A DNA stretch of 64,000 nt from Proteobacteria bacterium UBA7415 (GTDB lineage Bacteria; Pseudomonadota; Gammaproteobacteria; Arenicellales; Arenicellaceae): the NCBI GenBank assembly GCA_002470515.1, contig DKML01000009.1, forward strand, positions 1 to 64,000. The letters run 5' to 3'. A program made the position numbers and the translations under genes. Positions within the stretch are counted from its first letter, which is position 1; each line of letters starts with the position of its first letter. The notes below the pieces were generated by a model, which worked only from the letters and a program-made list of their open reading frames with translations, had not been told where the DNA came from and made no database searches. Below are positions 63,518 through 64,000 of this stretch, one piece after another.

Positions 63518-64000
63518 ATGTTTAAGATGGCTGATCTACTTCGCACCATGATGGTCAAAAATGCATCGGATCTTTTTATAACGACCAACGCGACGCCTTG
63601 TTTTAAGGTTGATGGCAAGATATTTCCGATCGCGGGCGAAGCGTTGAACGGCAAAATGTCTCAAGAGCTTTGTTACTCGATAATGAACGAGGAACAACGT
63701 CGTCAGTTTGAGTCTGAGAAAGAGTGTAACTTTGCTATTCACCCTAAGAAAATTGGCCGCTTTAGGGTTAATGTATTCGTTCAACAGGGTCACGTGGGTA
63801 TGGTGATTCGTGCCATTAAGACTAATATCCCTTCGGTTGAAGAGCTGAAAATCCCTAAAATTTTGGAAAAAATGATCATGCGTCAGCGTGGTTTGCTTAT
63901 TTTCGTAGGGGGCACAGGAACAGGTAAGAGTACAACGATGGCGTCATTGGTAGATTACCGTAACCGTAATTCCCAAGATCACATCATTACCATTGAAGAC
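63518..64000 (+). CDS. pilU: Twitching motility ATPase PilU, truncated by window end
   Basis: An open frame from 63518 runs to the last base (161 codons, no stop). It starts FKMADLLRTMMVKNASDLFI, includes GRFRVNVFVQQGHVGMVIRAI and Walker A in GGTGTGKSTTMASLVDYRN, and ends at the start of the Asp box (ITIED). PilU is a PilT paralog that aids retraction. An ATG at 63527 could be an alternative start. Confidence 0.92.
   Translation, partial: MFKMADLLRTMMVKNASDLFITTNATPCFKVDGKIFPIAGEALNGKMSQELCYSIMNEEQRRQFESEKECNFAIHPKKIGRFRVNVFVQQGHVGMVIRAIKTNIPSVEELKIPKILEKMIMRQRGLLIFVGGTGTGKSTTMASLVDYRNRNSQDHIITIED

Overview
The window reads as chromosome of a free-living, aerobic, probably marine gammaproteobacterium of moderate GC. 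The evidence is the gene order pilU-pilT / yggS-proC-yggT-metX-metW, a HexR-controlled Entner-Doudoroff cluster with zwf-pgl-edd-eda, an AlkB alkane hydroxylase, phasins, an AsnC/leuA pair, and several sodium-linked functions (oadGAB, an AGCS symporter, an NhaC antiporter). I cannot name the genus. No rRNA, tRNA, CRISPR array or intact mobile element is visible.

Layout. 0-5.5 kb: a REP-like inverted repeat, a membrane AraC-type regulator, a DUF2306 membrane protein coupled to a short-chain dehydrogenase, an IS3-family remnant that abuts a 5'-truncated gene, and a secreted DUF4412-like protein. 5.5-10 kb: a one-TM proline-rich protein, a frameshifted HTH-2TM gene, then a row of racemase (YgeA type), GNAT, DMT exporter and cupin genes. 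9.8-12.5 kb: a small CopL-like His/Cys protein and a ZnuD-like zinc TonB receptor. 12.6-16.3 kb: a serine hydrolase, and an AsnC regulator divergent from leuA. 16.5-19.5 kb: two tandem secreted proteins with an N-terminal TonB_C-like domain and an unrecognised C-terminal domain, then a BrnTA toxin-antitoxin pair. 19.9-26.4 kb: oadGAB with a gamma-carbonic anhydrase and an old-yellow-enzyme in one transcription unit, and an M18 aminopeptidase. 26.6-29.8 kb: a J-protein and a PHA-granule accessory cluster. 30-39.2 kb: a GT-C glycosyltransferase in gene-poor DNA, a redoxin, a patatin-like lipase, a second OYE, an AraC regulator divergent from alkB, and trmJ. 39.2-49.2 kb: hexR / gap / glk / zwf-pgl-edd-eda with six HexR-like operators, and DUF2333. 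49.2-57.4 kb: AGCS symporter, a TonB receptor, NhaC, an EamA exporter and an ACC deaminase. 57.4-64 kb: DUF1456, metW, metX, yggT, proC and yggS on the minus strand, divergent from pilT and a truncated pilU.

How it fits together. Glucose enters the Entner-Doudoroff route through Glk, Zwf, Pgl, Edd and Eda, and Gap takes up the triose. Palindromes matching the HexR consensus sit in the two divergent promoter regions. Oxaloacetate decarboxylase would couple decarboxylation to sodium export, and the adjacent carbonic anhydrase could handle the released CO2. AlkB and the PHA-granule proteins suggest use of hydrophobic carbon and its storage as polyester. There is no unmistakable new defence or mobile system here. 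The best candidates for something undescribed are the paired secreted TonB_C proteins, the phasins with reversed domain order, and the oad/carbonic-anhydrase/OYE unit.
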